21,360 nucleotides of DNA from a virus. Below, piece after piece: positions 15,001-21,014 of the stretch. The stretch spans positions 1-21,360 of IMG/VR virus record IMGVR_UViG_3300006749_000172. One strand, given 5' to 3'. The notes under the pieces are model-generated. The model made no database searches, had not been told where the DNA came from, and saw nothing but the letters and a program-made list of their open reading frames with translations. Each line of letters opens with the position of its first letter. Within the stretch, counting starts at the first letter, position 1. Position numbers and translations under genes: made by a program.

Positions 15001-17905
15001 AAGTAGAACTTTCGGAGGTGACGGTCATTACAATACTTTGCAGAATGTTTTGCGAAGTGATACTAACGCCATAACAGAAGCGGGTATTAAGTTAAAACAA
15101 GACATGATGCAAACGCCAGAAGGTCAGTCACTACTTGCTGAAATCTTTAATCCTAATGCTGATTTTCAAACCATCGCTGCTAACATGCGAATGTGGGCAC
15201 AGATGTCTAATGACTATTTGCACAGGGCTCCTTCTGATGCCCACGACATACACACTGCTGGTAATACAGATACAGATGTAACTGGTAGGTCTGTAAAGAC
15301 TGATGACTTTTCTGCTGATTTGAAAACTTCGGTTTCTTCGTCAGGGGTTAGTGTACCAGAAGACGCTATAGAAGATTATTTTAATCAGAGTAATAGAATA
15401 AATCAGATACTAGACAGCCAACCATATCAAGAAAATCCCAGTAAATATGAATTTTTGATTGAAGATGCAAAGGAAAAGAGGATTGAGTTTGAAAACTCAT
15501 TTATGAATTCACTTGGCTTAGATACATCTGATGATAGATTAAGGCAGACCATGAAAGATTATATCGACAACACCGTACTTCCTAGATTAAACGAAGGTAA
15601 ACCCATACCGCCGGTTATGTCAGGTCGACAGTTGATTAGTCAGAAGTATCCAGATATAGATATTGACGCCATGCTTGCAGATTTGGATAATAACAAACGA
15701 AGAAATAAACCAGATGTTAAAGAGTTTGCTAGAAAAGTAGAACAGATATATGCAGTTTTAGGCCGTAAAGGTTCAGATGAAAGAAGCAAACAGGCTGGTA
15801 TAGGTTTCCAACTTGCACATAACTTGGATGATAGATTTGAAGAAGACTTACATACAAAGCGCTCTGAGTTTGGAAATAGAAAGAAAAAAGATGCTAGATT
15901 CAAAGATGTCAAACACAGAGTAATGCAAACTCTAAACTCTTTGATTACTAGTTTCCCAGAAGTGGAAGCACCGCAAAGTACGACTGAAACAATTAGAGGT
16001 TTAGGTCGTGTCAAGGTAGGGCCGACTGGACATGACACCAGTACGGTACATAGCATTTACAATTCGGGAGGTTTCAAACATGAGTTCGGCCATGAAATGA
16101 GACCAAACTTCAACTATACTTTATCCGCAGACGGTACTCCTAAGATTACTCTTACTCCTGATGGTAACAAGCAAAGGTTAGTGCCTTTGCTTTATTCTTT
16201 CTGGAAAGATATAGCGCCACCTGAATGGTTGGATAAACTCAATTCTCCTGAGCACCAAGAATCAAGGGAGAAATTAAACGAAGCATCTAAGATGGGGGCT
16301 CAGTTTGTACAAGATTCTGTATCCTATTCAAGAAACCAAGACCCAAAAGCCACTTACAAATCAGAAATAGGCTTGGCTGATTTAACTAACCCTGACATTA
16401 TCAGAAAAGACCTAGGACCCAAAGTCCCTACTCTACAACCTATGCATCGTATCTTTGAACTTGATGACCTTGAACACCTGCGTGGCTTTACAGGCGACTG
16501 GATAGTATCTGTTATGCCAGAAGGTGAGAGAGGCTTTGTCAAGAAAGATGATGATAAAGTGACATCGCCTACATTTGATTTATCAGATGATGATAAGAAA
16601 AATTTCAATAAAGTTGCTGATGAAAATTACCATGTGGATGTAATTAAGACAGAAGAAGGGTACTATATTTTCGATGTCTTGGAGTTTGACGATAAAGAAG
16701 TTCACGAAGTAACTATTGATGACAGGATAAAGATACTAAGAGGGGGTATGGAAGGTATTGAGAATATACATCTTCCAAGCGCTAGTGATACTAGACTTAC
16801 AGACGACGCTGGTCTTAAACTAGCAGTTGAAGATTTACAGAAAGAACATGAATCTTTACTACTAAGAGACGCTAAGTCAACTTACATGGCGGGTGAACTC
16901 CGCCACCCTAAGTGGGTTATGCTCAAGCCCGGTAAAGATGTAGTCTTGAGAGTATTGGAAAGAAGAGGCAACGGACCTTATACTTACAGACTAGGTACTG
17001 GTCCAATTACTCAAGCAGAGAGTATAGGTAATCGAGCAGTAGAGTCGGGCGAAGAAACTTACATGGATGTAGGAGTTGCGTTTAACAGTCCAGATAAATA
17101 CAACGAAGGTGACCATGTTAGGGTTAATGCGGCTAATGTCACCAAAGTAGAGTCTATAGAAGATGAGTATGTTTACACATTGACCGGTTCAGATATTATA
17201 GGTGAAGCAGAAGGTGAAGGTCTGGTTAGTCGAGAAACACTTGGTCTACTAGCAAAGTCTCTTGATTCACAATGGTTATGTGAAGTACATAGAGCAAAGA
17301 GCGGAATAAGAGTGGTCATGCCACAAGGCGATGTAGTTTACAAAGCGACAGAATCACTAGGTAATTGGTCTTTACATAGTCCTTTATCGTCTAATAATTA
17401 TTTGATTAGGTTGTCTGAAAGCCAAAGAGCATACTGGGGGCCGATAGCAGGTGCTTTACTCAAGGCTAATTTAGATATTAAAGAGCCTGAGCAAGAAGAT
17501 AAAGCCGAAGTTCATGAATCAAAGGGTGATGGTAAACCTCTAATCCCTCCTAAGAAAATAAAAGAAACTAAGTGGACAGTAAACCAAGAACGAGATAAAG
17601 TATTAGTAAAGGGTCTTTTACTTATCGAGAAGTTACTCAAGAGCGGGGTAGGCTCAGTTGGACAGTCTAGTACTGGTGCTATGGGATTAGGTATTGACTA
17701 CGCTACTCCTATAGAATCACCTATGGGTCCGACTAATCTTCACGACGAGAAGACAATGCCTGACTATGACAACAAAAAACGCCCCGGAGAAGACTCCTCT
17801 ATAGAACCAGAAACAGAAGACCAAGAGGACAAAAAGCACTTAGTCATACCTGTATCAGAAGGTGTACTAGAGATAGATTCAGATAAGGCTGTCTTCCATA
17901 CTTGA
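12041..17905 (+). CDS. 1954-residue virion-associated protein with a degenerate ATP-dependent DNA ligase domain
   Basis: The largest gene of the window, lying between portal and protease, started by TTG behind GGTGAT. Residues 1-1450 are hydrophilic, highly charged and His-rich with coiled-coil stretches (about 810-960), and I do not recognise them. HEFGH (1347-1351) fits the HExxH pattern but lacks a convincing context. From 1462 to about 1705 the order of ligase motifs is visible: PTLQPMH entry, then TGDW (1484-1487) where the catalytic KxDG should be, YYIFDVLEFDD (1541-1551, motif IIIa), ESLLLRDAKSTYMAGE (1604-1619, motif IV with Arg for Lys), WVMLK (1625-1629, motif V), then an OB-fold-like segment including VGVAFNSPDKYNEGDHVRV (1677-1695). 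The nucleophilic lysine is missing, so it should be inactive. The C-terminal 250 residues are polar and repeat LVKG/LLKS motifs. A packaged or tape-like internal protein is possible; no tape-measure signature is seen. Confidence 0.85.
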   Translation: MREGSLEILDRARDVFVKSLIDGIGKADAGAEFYLTAISAERSGYIISQQDESLIKMFNSVIRKEEEQDWTPQPYTNVTEQGMSFEIDNDAGAGLPDSPSINSNRVVGVDPNNVKYSGRQFELNDGEANDPYRTHNPLSEGINPLHGQEAEVLGNFYVSDHHDNDPQSLIDAKKEAAWEEHAKEADHNFLTENAHYGSLDTEHATNHALYLHDYQEWENRNRDMIERHRNLKQEEGLSEKEIDHQLKTFHMNEKKKDWKENLGFMDYYLGLEFFTPEEREKVYRHLLDHGGSNSSDQPLKLGRHNNDPDLMPRLKRSWQQRFSGLYDWWTRHPQDPMHPTMTKPIPLSEDVEQIGRVHNMAALKETGLGQTKSHWEKAVDSFNKMYRAMVDPDHKGFMYTQVPYYEKGPDGQEKIYWRKQEQKAGTRKDGSQRIQQNHIGERLLRDMLGIDDNGQLVEDGQHPLWGPSWRKSYSPFTQDDIDTIMRRRRDEAIKTRSAGRAARNHAIFHYGSYVHPDHYDYTDDAETLATHWKKPFQVGGLGKNPNLLFDLLHHHSIMFNPKEDAAKEKEAQTIRDFYGDDFDIGEDEEEEVDYEKASRETDLGGLRESSLMFDKTANSITPVHTDLNTRSMEGFMGPFGQRQLSIMRGTTGEGVSYKGDFERLGSMLSPFNVTGTKRLGSLNAHDARHMSSVNGKFTNEEHDKFHTGRITGDNTMATAAHDALRGKTANHLRTKHAHKGNFSDDDTASVISHSFHSLGTALGMANPPMAPASTVISHRDRGIGEEGRPSSTLSDHADLEDLASRYARKPEAFDKESEIERLEASFEQDRIRLVNEIAALDSKKPPVGASEEELEKFQNLLSFEKTNLMQELKELPAGKQRMLDRLEDNLAQHQFNLANENEEDIGMAGYAGRELNPVGSLSRQLSVTDRPDSLEQESDYYEGLIAQIESLENEFPDLPPQLKPAKSEELEELRRKAKDWERKEKVESRTFGGDGHYNTLQNVLRSDTNAITEAGIKLKQDMMQTPEGQSLLAEIFNPNADFQTIAANMRMWAQMSNDYLHRAPSDAHDIHTAGNTDTDVTGRSVKTDDFSADLKTSVSSSGVSVPEDAIEDYFNQSNRINQILDSQPYQENPSKYEFLIEDAKEKRIEFENSFMNSLGLDTSDDRLRQTMKDYIDNTVLPRLNEGKPIPPVMSGRQLISQKYPDIDIDAMLADLDNNKRRNKPDVKEFARKVEQIYAVLGRKGSDERSKQAGIGFQLAHNLDDRFEEDLHTKRSEFGNRKKKDARFKDVKHRVMQTLNSLITSFPEVEAPQSTTETIRGLGRVKVGPTGHDTSTVHSIYNSGGFKHEFGHEMRPNFNYTLSADGTPKITLTPDGNKQRLVPLLYSFWKDIAPPEWLDKLNSPEHQESREKLNEASKMGAQFVQDSVSYSRNQDPKATYKSEIGLADLTNPDIIRKDLGPKVPTLQPMHRIFELDDLEHLRGFTGDWIVSVMPEGERGFVKKDDDKVTSPTFDLSDDDKKNFNKVADENYHVDVIKTEEGYYIFDVLEFDDKEVHEVTIDDRIKILRGGMEGIENIHLPSASDTRLTDDAGLKLAVEDLQKEHESLLLRDAKSTYMAGELRHPKWVMLKPGKDVVLRVLERRGNGPYTYRLGTGPITQAESIGNRAVESGEETYMDVGVAFNSPDKYNEGDHVRVNAANVTKVESIEDEYVYTLTGSDIIGEAEGEGLVSRETLGLLAKSLDSQWLCEVHRAKSGIRVVMPQGDVVYKATESLGNWSLHSPLSSNNYLIRLSESQRAYWGPIAGALLKANLDIKEPEQEDKAEVHESKGDGKPLIPPKKIKETKWTVNQERDKVLVKGLLLIEKLLKSGVGSVGQSSTGAMGLGIDYATPIESPMGPTNLHDEKTMPDYDNKKRPGEDSSIEPETEDQEDKKHLVIPVSEGVLEIDSDKAVFHT
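16424..17152 (+). other. pseudo-ligase region (nucleotidyltransferase plus OB fold) within the giant protein
   Basis: Residues 1462-1704 follow the ATP-dependent DNA ligase layout. Motif I is TGDW instead of KxDG. Motif IIIa (FDVLEFDD) and the following VTIDDRIKIL match the family's FDhLyldG...L.eR pattern. Motif IV keeps the Glu but has Arg for the final Lys. Motif V keeps Trp and the second Lys. The OB segment follows directly. Assigned by eye from motif order, without a profile search. Confidence 0.6.
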
Positions 17906-17912
17906 TTAAATA
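17905..17912 (+). promoter_or_regulatory. archaeal TATA-like box for the protease/capsid genes
   Basis: ATTAAATA overlaps the stop of the giant gene by one base. Its centre is about 28 bases from the protease ATG at 17937, and there is no ribosome site in front of that ATG. An archaeal TATA box positions transcription about 26 bases downstream, which would give a nearly leaderless transcript. That would let the capsid genes be expressed separately from the upstream genes. Confidence 0.35.
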
Positions 17913-17936
17913 GTATGAGCATAGTCTATAGAAGCA

Positions 17937-19328
17937 ATGGCAGCATCTGCATCACTGAGAACTTCCCCCGTTAATCACGGCGGAAGTATTAGTATTTTGA
18001 AGGCTGATAGCGACCTAGTAATTGCTGGATACGCATCTGTAGAGATGGTAGACAAGCAAGGTGACTTGATTACTAGAGGCGCTCTAGGTAATGCGTTTGA
18101 CGACTTTATGAAAGCAGACGGTTTCCGAAATGTACAACTCGCTCACTCTAACATACAAGTAGGAAGCGTAATACCATCTTACACTGACTCTAACGGTAGA
18201 GTTTGGAAATCCGGCGTTGATGATGCTGGTATGTTCGTAGTCATTAAACTACGAGACGACATAGAAAAGGCAAGAGAAGTTGCCAAAGAAATTCGCAAAG
18301 GTGCCCTTAGAGGTTTTAGTATTGGAGGACAAGCATTCAAGAGAATGCGAAAGAGTGACCAAAAACACGGTGACTACACAGAAATCTCCAAACTAGAACT
18401 TCATGAGGTTACTATTTGCGAAAAAGGTATTAACCCGGAGGCGACATTCCGTATATTGAAGGAGGACACAAATATGAACGATAATGTATTAGGCGAATTG
18501 TCAAGCACACTAGATAGACTGAACGGAAGACTCGACGCTATGGAAAAAGGCGAAATGCCAGAAGCAGCAAAGAGGGCTCTTGAAGAATCTCAAGACAAGA
18601 AACCCAAAAAAGATGAGGCGGAAGAAATGACCGAAGACGAAGATAAGAAAATGTACGGTGCTGAGCACAAAGAAGATGCAGATATGGCAAAAGGATATTC
18701 CGATGTCATTACTACTGACTATCTGAACTGGATGGAAAACACCCTTAAATCAGCAGGCGTTGATATAATGGGTGCAAGAGGTCACTTTGATAGTATAGCA
18801 AAGCAGAATCTAGGTAGTACACCAGAATCAATTGGCGACGGTGCAGATTACTTCGCTGGACAAGTTAAAGGAAGAGCACAAGAAGGTGGTTCACCATCTA
18901 CTAACGCTATCGGTAAAATCAACAGCGGCGGAAGCGGCGCAGTAGCAAAAGGATACTTACACCCAAGTGGAGTTTCCGCAACTGACCTTGAAGCAGCATA
19001 TGAAGTTTACAAAGCAGCATCTCTTGAAGAACAATTCAAATCCAATCTAGGAAATGTATTTGCTGACAGACTAAACAAAGAACTTACATCAGAAGCACAA
19101 GCAAGAGAAGCCGCTTCCTTTGACGCAAGAACACCACTTGCTAACATCGAAAAGGCATTGTCTGACCTAAGTGGCAGAATTGACAACATTAGTAAGTCAT
19201 CTGACTCAGTAGAGGCAGCAACAATCAGAAAACAACTTTCCACTATCGAAGTTCCTTCGACAATGGACATGGCAAGCATGGACTGGTCAGAGGTACACAA
19301 CCTCGCTGGGAGTGTTTTCAACAACTGA
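17937..19328 (+). CDS. HK97-family prohead protease fused to scaffold
   Basis: A self-assembling procapsid serine protease joined to its scaffold, 463 residues. The protease part (1-175) has the family signature: GYASVEMVDKQGDLITRGAL (31-50), LAHSN with His70, RGFSIGG with Ser128, and LELHEVTICEKGINPEATFR (153-172), corresponding to the usual L-x-EVSLV-x-x-PANP-x-A strand. His156 could be the third catalytic residue. The scaffold part (180-463) is acidic and helical (residues 183-245 are coiled coil and Lys/Glu-rich) and ends MDWSEVHNLAGSVFNN, a likely capsid-binding helix. SILKAD at 19-24 resembles ELLKAD in the capsid protein, so the protease may trim itself there. The ATG has no ribosome site; a TATA-like box lies upstream. 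An internal strong start at codon 180 probably yields free scaffold. Confidence 0.93.
   Translation: MAASASLRTSPVNHGGSISILKADSDLVIAGYASVEMVDKQGDLITRGALGNAFDDFMKADGFRNVQLAHSNIQVGSVIPSYTDSNGRVWKSGVDDAGMFVVIKLRDDIEKAREVAKEIRKGALRGFSIGGQAFKRMRKSDQKHGDYTEISKLELHEVTICEKGINPEATFRILKEDTNMNDNVLGELSSTLDRLNGRLDAMEKGEMPEAAKRALEESQDKKPKKDEAEEMTEDEDKKMYGAEHKEDADMAKGYSDVITTDYLNWMENTLKSAGVDIMGARGHFDSIAKQNLGSTPESIGDGADYFAGQVKGRAQEGGSPSTNAIGKINSGGSGAVAKGYLHPSGVSATDLEAAYEVYKAASLEEQFKSNLGNVFADRLNKELTSEAQAREAASFDARTPLANIEKALSDLSGRIDNISKSSDSVEAATIRKQLSTIEVPSTMDMASMDWSEVHNLAGSVFNN
18458..18465 (+). promoter_or_regulatory. internal ribosome binding site for free scaffold
   Basis: GAAGGAGG (from 18458) lies inside the protease reading frame, eight bases before an in-frame ATG at 18474. 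It is among the strongest ribosome sites in the window, while the full-length gene itself has none. Confidence 0.7.
18474..19328 (+). CDS. internal in-frame scaffold protein (nested in the protease gene)
   Basis: A 284-residue product starting at codon 180 of the protease gene, exactly where the protease domain ends and the helical scaffold begins (MNDNVLGELSSTLDRLNGRL). The start has GAAGGAGG eight bases upstream. In lambda the scaffold Nu3 is made the same way from within the C protease gene, so this layout is established elsewhere. The product would be acidic and largely helical, with a C-terminal MDW-x-x-x-H-x-LA motif that I take as the capsid-binding end. Expected to outnumber the full-length fusion in the procapsid. 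The nested start is read from sequence; its use is inferred. Confidence 0.65.
   Translation: MNDNVLGELSSTLDRLNGRLDAMEKGEMPEAAKRALEESQDKKPKKDEAEEMTEDEDKKMYGAEHKEDADMAKGYSDVITTDYLNWMENTLKSAGVDIMGARGHFDSIAKQNLGSTPESIGDGADYFAGQVKGRAQEGGSPSTNAIGKINSGGSGAVAKGYLHPSGVSATDLEAAYEVYKAASLEEQFKSNLGNVFADRLNKELTSEAQAREAASFDARTPLANIEKALSDLSGRIDNISKSSDSVEAATIRKQLSTIEVPSTMDMASMDWSEVHNLAGSVFNN
19278..19307 (+). other. capsid-docking motif candidate, copy 2 (MDWSEVHNLA)
   Basis: Residues 448-457 of the protease-scaffold, six residues from its C-terminus. Partner of the copy at 11547-11576. Confidence 0.55.
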
Positions 19329-19345
19329 AATAGAGGATAAACAAA

Positions 19346-19355
19346 ATTAAGGAGA
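19346..19355 (+). promoter_or_regulatory. strong ribosome binding site of the major capsid gene
   Basis: ATTAAGGAGA ends seven bases before the MCP ATG at 19363. The same ten bases recur at 20517-20526 before the next gene. Only these two genes share this leader, consistent with high expression. Confidence 0.7.
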
Positions 19356-19362
19356 GATATAT

Positions 19363-20496
19363 ATGGCAAGAAATTACATGAGAACAATCAATGATATGGA
19401 GCGCTACTACTACGGTGCTGGACAAAGTATGGGATATTCATACTCTGGCTCAGAACTATTGAAGGCTGATGCACCATTGCTAAGCACAACAGCAGGAACA
19501 TACCAAGCAATCTACGGTAGAAAAGTTTGGTCACAACTAAACCAAGAATTCAACGCATTTTCAATTCTACCAAAGAAACCATGGGACAGAAGCGGATGGA
19601 GAGTAGTTACTGCTAAGCCTTCCAAGACTGTTGGTGGCGGAATTGCAGAGAACGGTACACTACCAGACACAACCAAACCTACCTTCCAAAATGTTGCAGC
19701 AAAGCCTAAAACTATTGCTCACTCATTCGACATGTCTGAGACAGCAATCTTCCTAAACGACAAAGACGACGGTCTAGGTGACATTCGTTCAGTCTTGAAA
19801 GAAGAAATGGGTAAGCATCACGCAGAACATATTAACGATATGCTAACTGAGGATGTAACAACTGTAGCAGGAAATGACTTTGAATCACTTGACAGAATCA
19901 CCACTGGTGTTAACTCAATGACATCTGGTACTCACTACGATGCTGGCGACGAAGACATTTACTCAATCGACAGAAATGTAGCGGCCAACTCTTGGTCATA
20001 TGCTGAGGATTCTGCTGACAGCGGTTCTACTAACAGAACTCTATCACTTGACCACTTGGATGAAATTTTCAGACTTGTTTGGACTCGTGGTGGAAATCCA
20101 AAGGTTATGCTAACTGGATATGATACATTGATGAGAATTCAACAACTTCTACAAAGCCAACAAAGGTTCATGGAAGAAAAGAGAGTAGTACCAACATTCA
20201 ACGGTGTAAAAGGTGTTCCGGGTATGGAAGCAGGTTTCATCGTAGCAACTTACAACGGTGTACCAATCATTCCAACTAAAGAGATGGCTAGTGACGCTAT
20301 CAGCAGAATTTACATGCTGGACACTGACTACCTATACTTTAGTACTGCAAAGCCAACTCAATACTTTGAGTCTGGAATTGAAACTGGAGACCCATTCGCC
20401 ATTAACCGCCTCGGTCAAGAGGGACTTTACCGCACAATGGGTGAAGTATGGACAACTTTCTTTGGAGGTCAAGGTTCTATCCGTGACTTGAAGTGA
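19363..20496 (+). CDS. major capsid protein, HK97 fold
   Basis: The shell-forming protein, 377 residues. The N-terminal 34 residues (MARNYMRTINDMERYYYGAG and on to ELLK34) probably form a short delta-like arm removed by the protease, since after Lys34 the sequence ADAPLLSTTAGTYQAIYG resembles the start of the mature HK97 chain. The core follows with AGTYQAIYGRKVWSQLNQEF, an E-loop region rich in Gly and Thr (GGGIAENGTLPDTTKPTFQ), a spine helix region (IRSVLKEEMGKHHAEHINDM), and the A/P-domain strands VMLTGYDTLMRIQQLL and VATYNGVPIIPTKEM. The C-terminus GLYRTMGEVWTTFFGGQGSI is typical. It follows the protease directly, the classical order, and has a strong ribosome site. The N-arm is far shorter than the 103 residues of HK97, in keeping with a separate scaffold. 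Confidence 0.94.
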   Translation: MARNYMRTINDMERYYYGAGQSMGYSYSGSELLKADAPLLSTTAGTYQAIYGRKVWSQLNQEFNAFSILPKKPWDRSGWRVVTAKPSKTVGGGIAENGTLPDTTKPTFQNVAAKPKTIAHSFDMSETAIFLNDKDDGLGDIRSVLKEEMGKHHAEHINDMLTEDVTTVAGNDFESLDRITTGVNSMTSGTHYDAGDEDIYSIDRNVAANSWSYAEDSADSGSTNRTLSLDHLDEIFRLVWTRGGNPKVMLTGYDTLMRIQQLLQSQQRFMEEKRVVPTFNGVKGVPGMEAGFIVATYNGVPIIPTKEMASDAISRIYMLDTDYLYFSTAKPTQYFESGIETGDPFAINRLGQEGLYRTMGEVWTTFFGGQGSIRDLK

Positions 20497-20516
20497 GGAT
20501 TAATGGAGAATAAAAT

Positions 20517-20530
20517 ATTAAGGAGATGAT
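20517..20530 (+). promoter_or_regulatory. strong ribosome binding site of the 20536 gene
   Basis: AGGAGATGAT, part of ATTAAGGAGATGAT, ends five bases before the ATG at 20536. It shares the ten-base ATTAAGGAGA with the capsid gene leader. Confidence 0.65.
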
Positions 20531-20535
20531 TAAAT

Positions 20536-21003
20536 ATGGGAGCAACAAGTAAAGTAATTAGCGGAATAAAACTAGCATTTGATGATACACATTATGCAAA
20601 TGTTACAGAAGTATTGACTTTAGACATGAGACAAGGTGCGGTCACTGGTAGCACTCGTCATTTAGATGGTGCAGCAGGAGCAGCAGGTGCCTATCCGGGT
20701 TCTTTGACAGGTTTTCAAGCAACCAACACAGACACTACCAATACAGCAGGTGGCGGTTTGAAAATGATGGTAATTAAATACGACAAGTCAAGAACCAACG
20801 CAGATACAATCACATTCTCATCGAATGATGATTCAGCAAACAATCAACAAGTAGGAGTACCTTTTACAAAGATTGTAGCAGTGTTGGGACATGTTAACGG
20901 CGCAGCAAACGACCACGATATTGTAACTTTTACAGATACTGTTTTAACTTTAACAGCAGAAGCAGCGGCGGCAAACAACCACATTACACTATTGTTAGAG
21001 TGA
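20536..21003 (+). CDS. small beta-rich protein, candidate capsid decoration protein
   Basis: 155 residues immediately after the major capsid gene with a matching leader, so probably produced in large amounts. The composition is Ala/Thr/Asp/Asn-rich with alternating hydrophobic strands (VSGIKLAF-like start ISGIKLAFDDTHYANVTEVL, DTITFSS, KIVAVLGHV, DIVTFTDTVLTLTAEA, HITLLLE), suggesting a compact beta fold. There is no membrane segment or cysteine. Proteins of this size and position in HK97-type viruses are often decoration or head-stabilising proteins, which is the reason for the call; I cannot name a family. Its low complexity in the centre (GAAGAAGAYPG) suggests a surface loop. Confidence 0.75.
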   Translation: MGATSKVISGIKLAFDDTHYANVTEVLTLDMRQGAVTGSTRHLDGAAGAAGAYPGSLTGFQATNTDTTNTAGGGLKMMVIKYDKSRTNADTITFSSNDDSANNQQVGVPFTKIVAVLGHVNGAANDHDIVTFTDTVLTLTAEAAAANNHITLLLE

Positions 21004-21008
21004 GGTGA
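21003..21008 (+). promoter_or_regulatory. ribosome binding site of the 21015 gene
   Basis: GAGGTGAG (from 21002) overlaps the previous stop and ends about five bases before TTG at 21015. It supports the TTG start. Confidence 0.5.
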
Positions 21009-21014
21009 GTAACC

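Noticed and set aside
15640-16056. 138-codon minus-strand open frame inside the giant gene
   Set aside because: Leu/Ser/Cys-rich shadow with no recognisable motif, lying fully within a long intact frame.
12041-17905. Tail tape-measure protein, based on size
   Set aside because: It lies between portal and protease rather than among tail genes, lacks long hydrophobic helices, and contains a globular ligase-like region.
18431-18476. Frameshift or broken protease gene at the domain junction
   Set aside because: The frame is continuous through codon 180; the strong ribosome site there is better read as a nested start.
19007-19387. 126-codon minus-strand open frame across the scaffold end and capsid start
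   Set aside because: Antisense to the scaffold and the strong capsid leader; composition typical of a shadow frame.
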